Shown: positions 44,193-53,888 of the stretch, in pieces
Numbering within the stretch: the stretch's first letter is position 1
Layout: the number at the start of each line of letters is the position of its first letter
Assembly: GCA_013360195.1 (NCBI GenBank)
Contig: JABWCQ010000010.1
Span: 110,903-174,902, forward strand
Origin: a bacterium
GTDB lineage: Bacteria; Electryoneota; RPQS01
Length of the DNA stretch: 64,000 nucleotides
Direction of reading: 5' to 3'
The notes under the pieces: model-generated
What the model was told of the DNA's origin: nothing
The model's input: only the letters and a program-made list of their open reading frames with translations
The model's database searches: none
Position numbers and translations under genes: made by a program

Positions 44193-46091
44193 TCAGTCAA
44201 TCGGCCTGACACGGAAGTATTGTAACTCCGTTGTCGAAGTGGTGTGAACTAACACAAAAGGAGGACTCAAAACTGTCGCGAGAACAGTTCCGACAGTATC
44301 TTCCGGTGAAAGCATCCGCAAGACCTCATATCCTTCGACCATCGGCTGCGGCGACCAGTTAAGAACAAAGTAGATGGAATCCGCCGTTTGGTGGTCCCAC
44401 ACAATAGTCAAGTCGTCAATCGGCGCAACCGGGTGAATGACTCGAAAGTACTCCCGCTCAAGTAATTCAGGTGAACTCTTTCCTGTCGAGTCCCACAGTG
44501 CGTAAAGCGTATTTCCACGATTGCTGGTGACATTGTTGTCACGGAGAAATTCGATATACTCTTTGCTGGTCGTTTGGTAATACAGGCTTGCAACAATGCT
44601 GTCCGTCTCAAATGGTAATTCGTAATCCGTAATGTCCCAGTATTGTCCGTCCGCATAAATATAATCAACAACTGGGGATTGAACTGCGGAAAGTTCGGAA
44701 TTTGTCGCGCCGCGGGGTGGAATGCGATTGTCCATGTACACCGTGTCGTTCAATACAAAGTGAAAGGACGGCCCGGCAGGTTGTCCGACAACTTCTGCTA
44801 GTCCAGGCGAGATTCCGGGATGTACTTCATAGACTTTTGCCTGCCCGTCATGTGCCAGCACACCGGTTGCGTTGTCGTAGGCGCAACTTTCAAAGATGAG
44901 CTGTCCCGACGCGTTGAAGGCGCGCAAGTTAATCCAAATCCTTCTACCCTCCGGATAGCCGGATGGAAGCTTGTGCCCGGTCTGATTTGTCACGGTGACG
45001 TGCGCGAGAACGGTGCTGCCGGTGAATTCCGCATCAATTTCCAGCGTTGCCGCCTTTTGTAAAGTTCTGCGGGCACGCAAAGTTGCAGAGTCAATCGCCG
45101 CTGAATTAACATCTCCGGGATACAATGCACGCACCCATCGTCCAACTATCGTATTCCCTCCGGTCAAGTCATGCACTCCAAGATTCTGACGGGTTCCGCC
45201 TTGAGTGCAGGCCTGACCATCATACTTGGGCATGTGGCAATCCTGACAGCTTGATACATAGCCGTTATCCGTGCCAAATTCCGGCTGGAACACACCCTGT
45301 GCGGAATTGTAATCACTGACATACCATTCACTGAATGTTCTCTCTACGGGGAACATCGTGCGCAGGTCAGAACTCGGAGCAGGTGCGTTGAAGGAATTCG
45401 GCACATACTGACCGAATGCGTTCTTTGTAAATACCGGATTACTCACATCATGACATGTTCCGCAGATATCCGATTTCAAATGAAAAGGTGAATACAGGAA
45501 ATCATGTGGTGAGGATGCATTGGCAATTGGACCTCGCCGCTGATCCACGTTGCTTACGACGAACATGCCGTTCGCCGAAGCTGGAGGGATTTGTGCCAGG
45601 GTGCCAAGATAGGTTTGATCGGGTCCGTAGGTCGTCGCGGTGTAGGTCGGGTCGGCAGGATACGGATTGACTCCAAGCGGCGACGGTTTCAGTGACTTAT
45701 GACAGAAGTGGCATTGAACTCCGTCAAAGTCAATTCCAGTCAATCCCGAACCGTCGGTCGGTGTGGAACGACCACTGAGCCAGCCCACTGGTGAATGACA
45801 GCGAATGCACAAATCACCGGAATTTGGTGCATCTTGGTTGGCGATATCTACAGTCGCAAAGTAGAGCGGATCGCGTGCCGCTTGAGCCATCATACTCCCG
45901 CTCCAATTGAAGTGCTGCTCAATGTTCAGTCCATAGCCTGAATGGCAGTTGTCGCACTGTGAAGGCGGCCGGAAGTTCCCTGACTGATTCGGTTGTGAAC
46001 CGGGCAGGAAGAAGTCGTTAAGAGTCGTGGGAACAGCCCATGCCGCTGATGAGAGTGCGGCACAGATAAAAGTCACTAATTTTGTTTTCAT
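44193..46091 (-). CDS. Exported five-heme c-type cytochrome
   Basis: A 632-residue exported protein with five CxxCH heme sites: C46-H50, C95-H99, C127-H131, C210-H214 and C282-H286. The spacing and the WSGSMMAQAARDPLYFA block resemble cytochrome c554-like proteins. The C-terminal half (about 340-632) is heme-free and has a beta-sandwich look (VTNQTGHKLPSGYPEGRR). Start chosen at 46091 (MKTKLVTF), which opens a clean signal peptide cleaved near AWA. It probably carries electrons in the periplasm or at the cell surface. Monocistronic, with a 15 bp palindrome over its promoter region. Confidence 0.88.
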   Translation of the reverse strand: MKTKLVTFICAALSSAAWAVPTTLNDFFLPGSQPNQSGNFRPPSQCDNCHSGYGLNIEQHFNWSGSMMAQAARDPLYFATVDIANQDAPNSGDLCIRCHSPVGWLSGRSTPTDGSGLTGIDFDGVQCHFCHKSLKPSPLGVNPYPADPTYTATTYGPDQTYLGTLAQIPPASANGMFVVSNVDQRRGPIANASSPHDFLYSPFHLKSDICGTCHDVSNPVFTKNAFGQYVPNSFNAPAPSSDLRTMFPVERTFSEWYVSDYNSAQGVFQPEFGTDNGYVSSCQDCHMPKYDGQACTQGGTRQNLGVHDLTGGNTIVGRWVRALYPGDVNSAAIDSATLRARRTLQKAATLEIDAEFTGSTVLAHVTVTNQTGHKLPSGYPEGRRIWINLRAFNASGQLIFESCAYDNATGVLAHDGQAKVYEVHPGISPGLAEVVGQPAGPSFHFVLNDTVYMDNRIPPRGATNSELSAVQSPVVDYIYADGQYWDITDYELPFETDSIVASLYYQTTSKEYIEFLRDNNVTSNRGNTLYALWDSTGKSSPELLEREYFRVIHPVAPIDDLTIVWDHQTADSIYFVLNWSPQPMVEGYEVLRMLSPEDTVGTVLATVLSPPFVLVHTTSTTELQYFRVRPID

Positions 46092-46158
46092 TATTCGCAC
46101 CAATAACGTATCATAAGTCATTTCAAAAAACTATAACAACTTAGAGCACTGTTATCTT

Positions 46159-46173
46159 ATTGTCAATGACAAT
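46159..46173 (-). promoter_or_regulatory. Perfect 15 bp palindrome in the cytochrome promoter
   Basis: ATTGTCA-A-TGACAAT. On the minus strand it lies within a possible TTGACC-N17-GATAAC promoter for the cytochrome gene, and overlaps a second TTGACA-N17-TAAGTT. The half-site (TTGTCA) is related to Fnr/Crp-type sites but one base shorter in the centre. An operator for redox or nitrogen-oxide regulation is possible. Confidence 0.45.
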
Positions 46174-46331
46174 GGTCAATCAAGAATAGGGGAATAGTTG
46201 ACTATTCAAGTCTACAATACTGTGTTTCTTAACATGTCGAAGTTGCTTAGACCATCTTCTTCTGTGACATTGTCCCGAAACTTCTGTGCCTAACCTCCAG
46301 CGGCTGCTTTTCACATTGTGCAAAAAACAAG

Positions 46332-46353
46332 AAGGCGGCCAATTGGCCGCCTT
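46332..46353 (-). terminator. Intrinsic terminator of the beta-helix T9SS gene
   Basis: Perfect palindrome AAGGCGGCC/GGCCGCCTT around AATT, followed on the minus strand by CTTGTTTTTT; 21 bp past the stop at 46375. Confidence 0.8.
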
Positions 46354-46374
46354 ACATGACTGACAAGTCTACTT

Positions 46375-48063
46375 TCATTTCAGAAACAAGACCTTTTTTG
46401 AACATGTTTGAAGCTTGTCTTTCGCCAGGATGAAATAGACTCCGCTTCCAAGAGATTCGGGCACGCTCACCATAAAGGATTGCGTGCTGAGCCTTCCCTT
46501 GTACAAATCGGAGACTTTACGGCCCAATAGATCAAACATTGATATCTCAAAGTCTTCCCGTGTGAAGCCTGCGATACTGACCGTGAATCTGTTGTTAAAC
46601 GGATTCGGATAAATTGGCAGCAGCTCCCACGTTGAGAGTGAAGCCAAGTTGTCGTTATCGGGGACGGATATTGATTGAGATGTGTCAGGTCGTACAGTAA
46701 GCCAAGGATCAAATACAATTATGTCAGAAAGCAATGTGTCGCCTTGTCCATTCGGGTTCCGTGTCGGATGGTAGGGGCCTGAAGAATCTCCCCACCAATT
46801 GCTTTGCGCGAATATTGACTGTGGATGAGGAGAATTTTCGTCATAAGAGATTACCGGCCCAACATTTCCCTCAAATATGTTGGAATCACAACGTGCGGGA
46901 ATACTTCCCGCATTAATGTAGTTTATAACTGATCCGAACCCGTTCTGACCCTGGGAATTCCCGGCGAAGATGTTGTGATGAATTCTGACTATTCCTCGAC
47001 CACCCGGCACAAGCGACGCGCCATATTCAGAAGAACAGTTTCTGAACACGTTGTACGAAATATCGCCTTCGCAATCCCAGAAATAGAAAGCCCCCGATCT
47101 CGGACCCATTGTATGGGACTCAAAGACATTACCTTCCAAAAACGGTACGCCGAAACGATCAAAGTCAAACATCGTCAGGGCAATATCGCTTGTGGTGTTG
47201 TTCCTGAAGATATTGTGCCGGACTCTTACATCACCACCTGTTCTCAAATGGCACGCTCCGCGAAAACCACCCTGACCGGGAATGCCGTTGCTGTCGAACA
47301 CGCACTCGCTCACAACGCTCTCATCAATGCTACCTATTTGCGCCGCGCCGATAATTGAACCGCAGTTCCGCAAAGTACAAGCTGTCATGGCCGTTTGCGC
47401 GCCAAACGAAAAATACCCTCCAATCGACATTGAAGAACATGCTTCAAAGACAGTACGCTCCAGAATGATGGGGATTGAAAGCGCATACATCCCTCCGCCG
47501 CCCTGCGGGCCTGCGCTTTGGCAGTTCCAGAATATACAGTCACGCAATACTCCAAATACGCCTCCGACATCAGGTTCTTCGTGAATCACCGCCATACCAC
47601 CTCCTGCTCCTGCACTGCATTCCGAAAACAAGCAGTGAGACACTCTAACTCGGCTACGATACGCGAACACACCACCGCCGGCGCTTGAGACTACTTCATC
47701 GGAGATCCATCGTGTGCCACGACCATTTGCAAAGGACAAGCCTACTAATACAACACTATCTTGTTCGTTTGGCAGATAGATAAACAGACAACTCGCGCTG
47801 TCGATATCCAAGGTGTCTGCAATAATCACCGTTGAACGGATGTCGGAGGTATCCCCGCTGAATAAGAAATTGCTGCAAATTGTGACGCCGAATTCTCGAA
47901 CTCTGACGAATTCACGATACTCGCCTGGTGTTAAGAGAACTGTGTCGCCCTGAGAAACCATCTGCACCGCCTCTGTGATTGATTGCCCCGGGAAGATTTC
48001 CAGAACATTCGCGCGAGCGCAATTGCAGAAAAGCACAAGCAGTGCCCAAAGTGTGATACACAT
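46375..48063 (-). CDS. Secreted beta-helix protein with T9SS sorting tail
   Basis: A 562-residue exported protein. I start at 48063 (MCITLWALLVLF), which gives a signal peptide; the frame is open 17 codons further. Residues about 30-450 are parallel beta-helix repeats with N-x-F-x-x-N and CSAGAGGG-type turns, many Cys and Asn. A type A sorting tail follows: LLPIYPNPFNNRFTVSI (about 485-501), MFDLLGRKVSDLY and the final SKKVLFLK. Likely surface-attached adhesin or polysaccharide-binding protein; no catalytic residues placed. It lies 26 bp after the small secreted gene upstream, so the two form an operon. Confidence 0.88.
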   Translation of the reverse strand: MCITLWALLVLFCNCARANVLEIFPGQSITEAVQMVSQGDTVLLTPGEYREFVRVREFGVTICSNFLFSGDTSDIRSTVIIADTLDIDSASCLFIYLPNEQDSVVLVGLSFANGRGTRWISDEVVSSAGGGVFAYRSRVRVSHCLFSECSAGAGGGMAVIHEEPDVGGVFGVLRDCIFWNCQSAGPQGGGGMYALSIPIILERTVFEACSSMSIGGYFSFGAQTAMTACTLRNCGSIIGAAQIGSIDESVVSECVFDSNGIPGQGGFRGACHLRTGGDVRVRHNIFRNNTTSDIALTMFDFDRFGVPFLEGNVFESHTMGPRSGAFYFWDCEGDISYNVFRNCSSEYGASLVPGGRGIVRIHHNIFAGNSQGQNGFGSVINYINAGSIPARCDSNIFEGNVGPVISYDENSPHPQSIFAQSNWWGDSSGPYHPTRNPNGQGDTLLSDIIVFDPWLTVRPDTSQSISVPDNDNLASLSTWELLPIYPNPFNNRFTVSIAGFTREDFEISMFDLLGRKVSDLYKGRLSTQSFMVSVPESLGSGVYFILAKDKLQTCSKKVLFLK

Positions 48064-48089
48064 TTGATGACTCGCTTTTGCTGAGGCCG

Positions 48090-48520
48090 CTACTGCTCCT
48101 GTACTTGCCCGCACAATGCCTGTTGAAAATAGGAGCTAGTCTTGTCATAAGCCACGACCTTTACAGTTCCACCTGCTGGCACAACATAACAATGACTGAC
48201 GAAGGCGTATCCTTCGTTCAAGACTAATGTTGCAGAACCGCAGTCAGATTGCTCTCCAAAATTGGAGTAGATTGCTACTGGTGCGGACCAATGGCCATAA
48301 CGATCCTCAAAATGTCCGGCTCCGGCACAGTTTCCGGTTCCTACTACGTAGGTGTAATGTGTGCCTGTGTATGCGACTGGCACTGATACTTCATTATTCC
48401 CCGGAGCTGTATAGACTTGAACGATTTCCCATGAGTCCGCAGTACTAATAAACGTCAGACTAATTGCCAGGAGAAGAGCTAAATACCCCCCCTATTGAAG
48501 TTACGAAATCCGAGTCTCAT
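48090..48520 (-). CDS. Small secreted Cys-containing protein, frame broken at a G7 tract
   Basis: From the ATG at 48520 (GGAA upstream) the frame reads MRLGFRNFNRGG and hits a stop within 14 codons. If the seven-G run (48486-48492 on the plus strand, C7) had one more G, the frame would continue as YLALLLAISLTFISTADS, a textbook signal peptide, and then as a 110-residue domain open to the stop at 48090. That domain has four Cys, a GTGNCAGAGHFEDRYGHW segment and ends ALCGQVQEQ. In the frame as given, only a GTG at 48383 could start the C-terminal 97 residues. Either the tract switches the gene on and off or the assembly miscounts it. Downstream partner: beta-helix T9SS protein. Family not recognised. 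Confidence 0.65.
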
Positions 48521-48793
48521 TCCCGTTTCCTTTCTGTTTACTTAGAGCACCATAAATGAATAACGGTTTGGCCAAAACCTGTATTAATTTATCGGGGAGG
48601 TGTCAAAATGTCAATACGAGTCAACTCATAGGAAGAGAATTTTCTTTCAACAATTGTACAATTTAGAGCGTTAAATGTTGCACTCTAAAGCCTGTCACAA
48701 CATTAATATTTATGCACTTCCGAGTTTCTCCTCAATTTAATGCAGAGAGTTGTTTGAACTCCGTAAGAGGAAATCTGAAACTACCAACTGAGA
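48521..48793. other. Intergenic region upstream of the small secreted gene
   Basis: No gene visible. It contains the paired arms TTTAGAG (48663-48669) and CTCTAAA (48684-48690) and an AT-rich tract, probably the promoter region of the operon at 48520. A CIRCE-like site was considered, but the arms do not fit. Confidence 0.35.
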
Positions 48794-48825
48794 CAAAAAA
48801 TAGGGCAACCATTTAGTTGCCCTAT
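48794..48825 (-). terminator. Intrinsic terminator of clpC
   Basis: Perfect 10 bp stem ATAGGGCAAC/GTTGCCCTAT with a 6 nt loop, followed by TTTTTTGTC on the minus strand; 30 bp past the clpC stop. Confidence 0.9.
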
Positions 48826-48854
48826 CAGGAATCTAACAAAAACAGTGTAATAGC

Positions 48855-51308
48855 TTATTCGCCGTCGGTGGATTCTTCCGCAATCTTTTCTTTGAACTCA
48901 CGGAAGGCAAGCTCATCACCTTTCAAAGTCACTTGAATTGTCGAGCCTTCGTGGAAACGGTCACGAAGAATTTCTTCTGCGAGCGGATCTTCAACATACT
49001 TCTCGACTGTGCGACGCATCAATCGCGCACCAATCTCCGGTTTGAATCCTTTGTCCACCAGATAGTCGCGCGCCTTCGCCGTAAGCTGAACCGTCAGCAC
49101 CCGGTCTTCGAGCCGCTTGTTGATGTCATCGATATACTTGTTCAGAATCAGCTCTATTGCTTCCTTCGTCAGCATGTTAAAGACCACGATTTCATCCAAG
49201 CGATTCAGAAACTCGGGCCGGAACATGCGCCGCACTTCGTCCATCATCTTGCCTGACATCTTCTCGTGGGACTCTTGCTGTCCGCCGCCAAAACCGAATT
49301 CCATGGATTTGGCCGCCTCGCGTGTGCCAAGGTTCGACGTTAATATCAGAATCGTGTTCTTAAAGTCCACCTTCTGACCTGTGCCGTCGGTCAACTCTCC
49401 ATGGTCAAGCACTTGCAGCAGCACGTTGAACACTTCCGGATGAGCCTTTTCAACTTCATCAAGCAGCACAACGCTGTATGGTTTGCGCCGGACCTTTTCC
49501 GTCAACTGACCGCCTTCATCGTAGCCCACATACCCCGGAGGCGCGCCAATCAAACGGGACACGTTGAACTTCTCGCTGTATTCGCTCATATCGATGCGAA
49601 TCAGCGCTTCAGGGTCATTGAACAGATACTCTGCCAAAGCATGAGCAAGCTCAGTCTTACCGATTCCCGGTGTTCCAAGGAAAAGGAAACTGCCGATCGG
49701 ACGGGTCGGACTCTTAAGACCGCTTCGTGCACGGCGCAGTGCCTTGGCGATTATCTCCAGAGCTTCCTTTTGACCGACGATCTTCTTCGACAGCGTCTCA
49801 GAAATCTTCAGTAGCCTCTCGCCCTCACCCGAGGCCACTCGTGTCACAGGAATTCCTGTCATTCGCGCCACAGTTGCCGCAATCTCCTCAGGCGTCACCA
49901 CAAGCGTCGGCCTCGCTTCGCTGCGCTCCCAGCGCTCCTTCTCTTCGCGAAGCATCGTCTCCAGCTTCACCTTCTTGTCGCGAAGCATGGCGGCTTTTTC
50001 ATACTCCTGCCGTTTGACAAGATCTTCCTTTTCCTGCTTGACAGCGTCAATTTGCTTCTCGATTTCGAGGATTTTGTCCGGGATGACTATGTGCGAAATG
50101 CGAACCGAAGAACCGGTCTCGTCAATCACGTCTATCGCTTTGTCAGGGAGGAAACGGTCCGTGATATAGCGGTCGGCCAGTCTTACGGCCGAATCAATCG
50201 CCTCATCCGTGAACTTGACACCGTGGTGCTCTTCGTACTTGTCCCGCAGTCCCATCAATATCTGGATTGAGTCCTCGACGGAAGGCGGATCAACCATCAC
50301 CTTCTGGAAGCGACGTTCAAGTGCGCCATCTTTCTCAATCGACTGACGATACTCGTTCAATGTCGTCGCTCCGATACACTGCAGTTCGCCGCGTGCCAAA
50401 GCGGGCTTGAACATATTCGATGCGTCGAGCGATCCTGATGCGCTTCCTGCACCGACGATCGTGTGAAGCTCATCGATGAAAAGAATAATCTCAGGAGTTT
50501 TCTCGATCTCCTGCATAATGGACTTAATGCGCTCTTCAAATTGTCCACGGTACTTTGTGCCGGCAACGATCGAGCCTAAATCCAGTGCGACGACGCGCTT
50601 TCCATATAGAATCGGCGAGACCTTTTGCTGCACGATCCGCAAGGCAAGCCCCTCGGCAATCGCCGTTTTGCCCACGCCCGGCTCTCCGATCAGAACCGGA
50701 TTATTCTTCTTGCGGCGCGATAGTATCTGTGCGACGCGCTCGATTTCCATGTCGCGCCCAATAATCGGATCAAGCTTGTTCTCACGAGCCAGCTTCGTCA
50801 GGTCACGAGAGAAATGATCGAGATTCGGTGTCTTGGTCTTCTCTTGCGGAGTGGCCGGAGCGGGCTGACCGCTGCCGCGCAGCACGTTGTCCAATTCACC
50901 TTTCACGTTCTCATATGTCACATTGAAACCATGCAGCACCTGAGCCGCCATGGAGTCCTCTTCTTTCAGCAACGCGAGGAGCAAGTGCTCAGTCCCGATA
51001 ATGTCCGACGAGTAGCTCTTGCCCTCAATGTAGGACAGCTTGAGGACTTTTTCCGCACGCTTGGTAAAGGGGATATTGCCGATCTTCATCGTGCCACGCG
51101 TCGTGTCAACCATCTCTTCGACCGACTCGCGCAGCTCGTCCAAATCACAACCGAGATTGTGAAGTATTTGAACGGCCAATCCGTCCCCTAAACGAATAAT
51201 GCCCAACAGCAGGTGTTCAGTGCCAATGAAGTCATGGCCCAAACGGAGTGCTTCCTCCCGGGAATACTGGATCACTTGTTGAACGCGCAGGGAGAATTTG
51301 TTCTGCAT
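48855..51308 (-). CDS. clpC: ATP-dependent Clp protease ATP-binding subunit ClpC
   Basis: HSP100 unfoldase that feeds proteins to ClpP. The 817-residue protein has two Clp-N repeats (about 5-140), the first AAA+ module with Walker A GEPGVGKT (209-216), a UVR motif in a short middle domain ([20 protein letters not shown], about 430-449), and the second module with GTPGIGKT and [16 protein letters not shown]. The short middle domain plus UVR identifies ClpC rather than ClpB. EFGFGG near residue 680 is the ClpP-docking loop. No mcsA/mcsB/ctsR operon is adjacent, unlike in Bacillus. A candidate promoter lies about 90 bp upstream. Confidence 0.96.
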   Translation of the reverse strand: MQNKFSLRVQQVIQYSREEALRLGHDFIGTEHLLLGIIRLGDGLAVQILHNLGCDLDELRESVEEMVDTTRGTMKIGNIPFTKRAEKVLKLSYIEGKSYSSDIIGTEHLLLALLKEEDSMAAQVLHGFNVTYENVKGELDNVLRGSGQPAPATPQEKTKTPNLDHFSRDLTKLARENKLDPIIGRDMEIERVAQILSRRKKNNPVLIGEPGVGKTAIAEGLALRIVQQKVSPILYGKRVVALDLGSIVAGTKYRGQFEERIKSIMQEIEKTPEIILFIDELHTIVGAGSASGSLDASNMFKPALARGELQCIGATTLNEYRQSIEKDGALERRFQKVMVDPPSVEDSIQILMGLRDKYEEHHGVKFTDEAIDSAVRLADRYITDRFLPDKAIDVIDETGSSVRISHIVIPDKILEIEKQIDAVKQEKEDLVKRQEYEKAAMLRDKKVKLETMLREEKERWERSEARPTLVVTPEEIAATVARMTGIPVTRVASGEGERLLKISETLSKKIVGQKEALEIIAKALRRARSGLKSPTRPIGSFLFLGTPGIGKTELAHALAEYLFNDPEALIRIDMSEYSEKFNVSRLIGAPPGYVGYDEGGQLTEKVRRKPYSVVLLDEVEKAHPEVFNVLLQVLDHGELTDGTGQKVDFKNTILILTSNLGTREAAKSMEFGFGGGQQESHEKMSGKMMDEVRRMFRPEFLNRLDEIVVFNMLTKEAIELILNKYIDDINKRLEDRVLTVQLTAKARDYLVDKGFKPEIGARLMRRTVEKYVEDPLAEEILRDRFHEGSTIQVTLKGDELAFREFKEKIAEESTDGE

Positions 51309-51662
51309 AAGTCCTCTCTATCTCGGCCAGTGGCCGTAATTCAGCAATACACCTGCAATTTAGTCAAGCTGGGTTGTTTTTGCAAGCGCCTGTACTTCAC
51401 CGGTCCACGTGTTTTGACCGTGCAACATCACCGGGATACAGTCCGGTCGTTGATTAATCAGCAAATACTTTGCCGCTCTTGGATATTTCAAACAACTATG
51501 CAACTTTATCTCAAAGAGGCCGCAACACGTTGCGCAGCCCGGCTTAAATTCACAGAAAGGTCAGTTTAGCCACTTCTCACGGACTTGAAAGTTATCCACA
51601 CTCGCCACGAAAAATGCCCCAATAGTGCGCAAGTTCAGATTTAACATAACTTGGAGACAAAA
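51309..51662. other. Intergenic region upstream of clpC
   Basis: No gene visible. On the minus strand TTGCAA and TAAATT with a 17 bp spacer lie in the stretch CTTGCAAAAACAACCCAGC at about 51360-51390 and could be the clpC promoter, giving a leader of about 40-50 nt. A palindromic ACACGTTGTG-like word near 51520 is also present. Confidence 0.4.
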
Positions 51663-51694
51663 GCCCGGCCTTCAGATTCCTCCGAAGACCGGGC
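51663..51694 (-). terminator. Intrinsic terminator downstream of the propeller protein gene
   Basis: Stem of 11 pairs (GCCCGGTCTTC with GAAGGCCGGGC, one G-U) and a 10 nt loop, followed by TTTTGTC on the minus strand. It lies about 160 bp past the stop at 51857; the DNA in between shows no gene. Confidence 0.75.
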
Positions 51695-51856
51695 ATATAC
51701 CTTTAATCCTGCCCGAATTGTCATGTTGGCAGGTTGTCCAGTTGCTATGTTCCGGTCCAATGAAGAGGACAAGGACGAATCTTCAGTTGAATCTTATTTG
51801 AATAGCTGTTCATATCCAACTATCTGTTTGACTGTCCCCGATTCCCCCAAATGGAT

Positions 51857-52165
51857 CTACTTGGTATACCCCATATGCTCCCGGGAATGTTCCCGGGCAC
51901 TGCGAAATGCACCGGCGTTCATTTCCTCTTCGCTGTACAGGTAATCCCAAATGTCAGGACTAAGAGGATAGGTCAGACCGGAGGGACGGCCGTCTCGCAA
52001 TGGAGTTACCTGCCACCCTCGTTTAATGCCTTCCCCAAGATACCACACCTTCACGGCCTGGCCAAGTTCAAAGTCTTTACGACTAAAATAGAATATACCT
52101 TCGCGTACTGGTCCAAACACAGTTTTCTCTCCGTAACTTGTTCGCCGATTCTTATCGCGGTTTTC
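51857..52165 (-). CDS. Probable out-of-frame C-terminus of the propeller protein
   Basis: A stretch of about 100 codons that reads like real protein (NRRTSYGEKTVFGPVREG, then FSRKDFELGQAVKVWYLGEG and SPDIWDYLYSEEEMNAG) and ends at 51857. It has no start codon in a sensible place and directly follows the stop of the propeller gene in another frame. Deleting one A from the AAAA run near 52157-52163 would join the two into one protein. Otherwise it would be a separate small gene with an unusual start. I favour the frameshift. Confidence 0.5.
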   Translation of the reverse strand, partial: ENRDKNRRTSYGEKTVFGPVREGIFYFSRKDFELGQAVKVWYLGEGIKRGWQVTPLRDGRPSGLTYPLSPDIWDYLYSEEEMNAGAFRSAREHSREHMGYTK

Positions 52166-53882
52166 CGGGTCTGCTATAATAATACCGCGAAAGTCCGCCG
52201 GCGGTTCCAATCCACAAATCACCACGATCCACCCGTAAGACCTGCACACGGTCATCAACAAGCCCGTCCCGCCTTGTATAATGCTCCCATGCTTCTCGTT
52301 CAGGTTCAAACCGAAACAGCCCGCCGTCCGTGCCAACCCAAACATAAGGATCCGACGCCATAATACAAAGTGGTGTTGTCATCTTCAACCAGGTCGCTGC
52401 CTGCCATGTCTTGGTCTCGCCGTCGGCACTGAGTCTCGCCACACAGTTCGTTGCCGCTATCCAGAGGTCTGAACCAAACGAGGACAGTTCCGTGATTGGA
52501 CCTGTCACCACACCGCCTTCCAGCATCACCGCCGCCGATTCGTGCGATTGCTCGTCAACCTTGTAAAGCCCGATGTCAGTCCCGACCCAAACGATTCCGT
52601 CTGTAATAAGCATTTCGTTCACTTTGGAAAGTTCGAATGCTGAATTAGGAATGCGCACTATCGTATTGGACTTTGTGTTCATGACCGCCAGACCGTCGTC
52701 CGAGCCTATCCACAGGTTGTCGCCAGCCACCGCCAGCGCCGTTACATGCTGAGACTGCAAATTGTCCTGCACATCGTATCGCTTCCAGTTTCGCTTCTTC
52801 ACTGCATAAGAGAGTAGTCCGTCATGAGTCGCAATCCAAACACGGTCGTTAAGAAAGACCATGTCCTCAACCATCGTTGAGCGAATCTGCGAATGGTGCC
52901 GCTTCTCGATGGTGCGCCACTGCTCACCGAAATTCTCCACAACGGAAATTCCCATGAAATCACCGTCATTGTATCCACCCAGCCAAAGCTCGCGGTCAAG
53001 CGGCAATAAGGCTCGAATGTCATTCCCCGCCGGGCCGCCAAGGGTCAATTCGCTTCGAAGCCCCCGCAATTCAGTGCGCATTATGCCGGCACCCCAATGC
53101 GTACTCCAAAACACGTCCCAACTGTCAATCAGCCAATCCGTAATCGGATACGTGCGGTTCTTTTCGTCCGCCAGTGTCCCGTCGGGATACCAAATGTAGG
53201 GCCGGGGCGGCAAAATCATAGGCAATCCTGCGGGCAGTTGTCCCAGGACTCCCGAAACAAGTTCACTGTCCTTAATCGGTACTTTGGATCGCAGTCCCCG
53301 CCAGCGTATCCGCAACGTGTCCCCGAATGGAGCGCCAAAATCGCTGAACAGATTCCCGCTGCTCCTGTCGCCGCTGTACCTTCTTACATAACGTAACCAT
53401 ACCGGATCGGGAATCGGTGTGCCCGGCACATGCAGCTCGCCGAATACCTGCTCGGGAATGGTCTCCACATGCAGCGATTGCTCGCTTACGCCAATATTAA
53501 CGGGACGCTCGCCAACTGGCCATACGTGTTCCCGGACAATCTCCCATCTGTCCAGACCGCGGTTCCATCGCAGCAATCTGTCCCGAGTGGTTACCCAAAG
53601 GTAGTTCGTGCGCTCGTCATAAAGCACGAGCAGCGCGTCATCTATGGGAACGGATTCAAACGCGCCGTATCCCATGACCGCCGGGTCTTCCCAACGACTG
53701 CGTGAAATGTCATAAACCAGAACGCCGCCGGCGGTTGCCACAAAGACTTCGTGCATGCTTGCGTCCAATGCGCGTGCGCCGCGGAAATCACGCCACGATA
53801 CCCAGTCGCCAGGAGCATATTGTGTTTGAGCTCCGGCCGTTTGAAATGACCCCAGCAATATCAGTATTAAGATGAGATGCAA
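52152..53882 (-). CDS. Secreted multi-bladed beta-propeller protein
   Basis: A 576-residue exported protein with a signal peptide (about 1-18) and repeated blades of the two-component-regulator-propeller type: LWIGTAGGLSRY, VWIATHDGLLSYAVKKRNW, LWIGSDDGLAVMN, VWVGTDIGLYKV, VWVGTDGGLFRF, at intervals of 40-45 residues. The N-terminus (WVSWRDFRGARALDASMHEVFVATAGGVLVYD) is a layout seen in FCB candidate phyla. It stops abruptly after the last blade, and a C-terminal module continues in another frame (51857-52165), so it is probably truncated by a single-base change. Likely a surface sensor or scaffold; no enzymatic motif seen. Confidence 0.8.
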   Translation of the reverse strand: MHLILILILLGSFQTAGAQTQYAPGDWVSWRDFRGARALDASMHEVFVATAGGVLVYDISRSRWEDPAVMGYGAFESVPIDDALLVLYDERTNYLWVTTRDRLLRWNRGLDRWEIVREHVWPVGERPVNIGVSEQSLHVETIPEQVFGELHVPGTPIPDPVWLRYVRRYSGDRSSGNLFSDFGAPFGDTLRIRWRGLRSKVPIKDSELVSGVLGQLPAGLPMILPPRPYIWYPDGTLADEKNRTYPITDWLIDSWDVFWSTHWGAGIMRTELRGLRSELTLGGPAGNDIRALLPLDRELWLGGYNDGDFMGISVVENFGEQWRTIEKRHHSQIRSTMVEDMVFLNDRVWIATHDGLLSYAVKKRNWKRYDVQDNLQSQHVTALAVAGDNLWIGSDDGLAVMNTKSNTIVRIPNSAFELSKVNEMLITDGIVWVGTDIGLYKVDEQSHESAAVMLEGGVVTGPITELSSFGSDLWIAATNCVARLSADGETKTWQAATWLKMTTPLCIMASDPYVWVGTDGGLFRFEPEREAWEHYTRRDGLVDDRVQVLRVDRGDLWIGTAGGLSRYYYSRPGKPR

Positions 53883-53888
53883 GACAGT

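Noticed and set aside
48663..48690. CIRCE heat-shock operator near clpC
   Set aside because: The arms do not match TTAGCACTC/GAGTGCTAA and the site lies downstream of clpC, not upstream.
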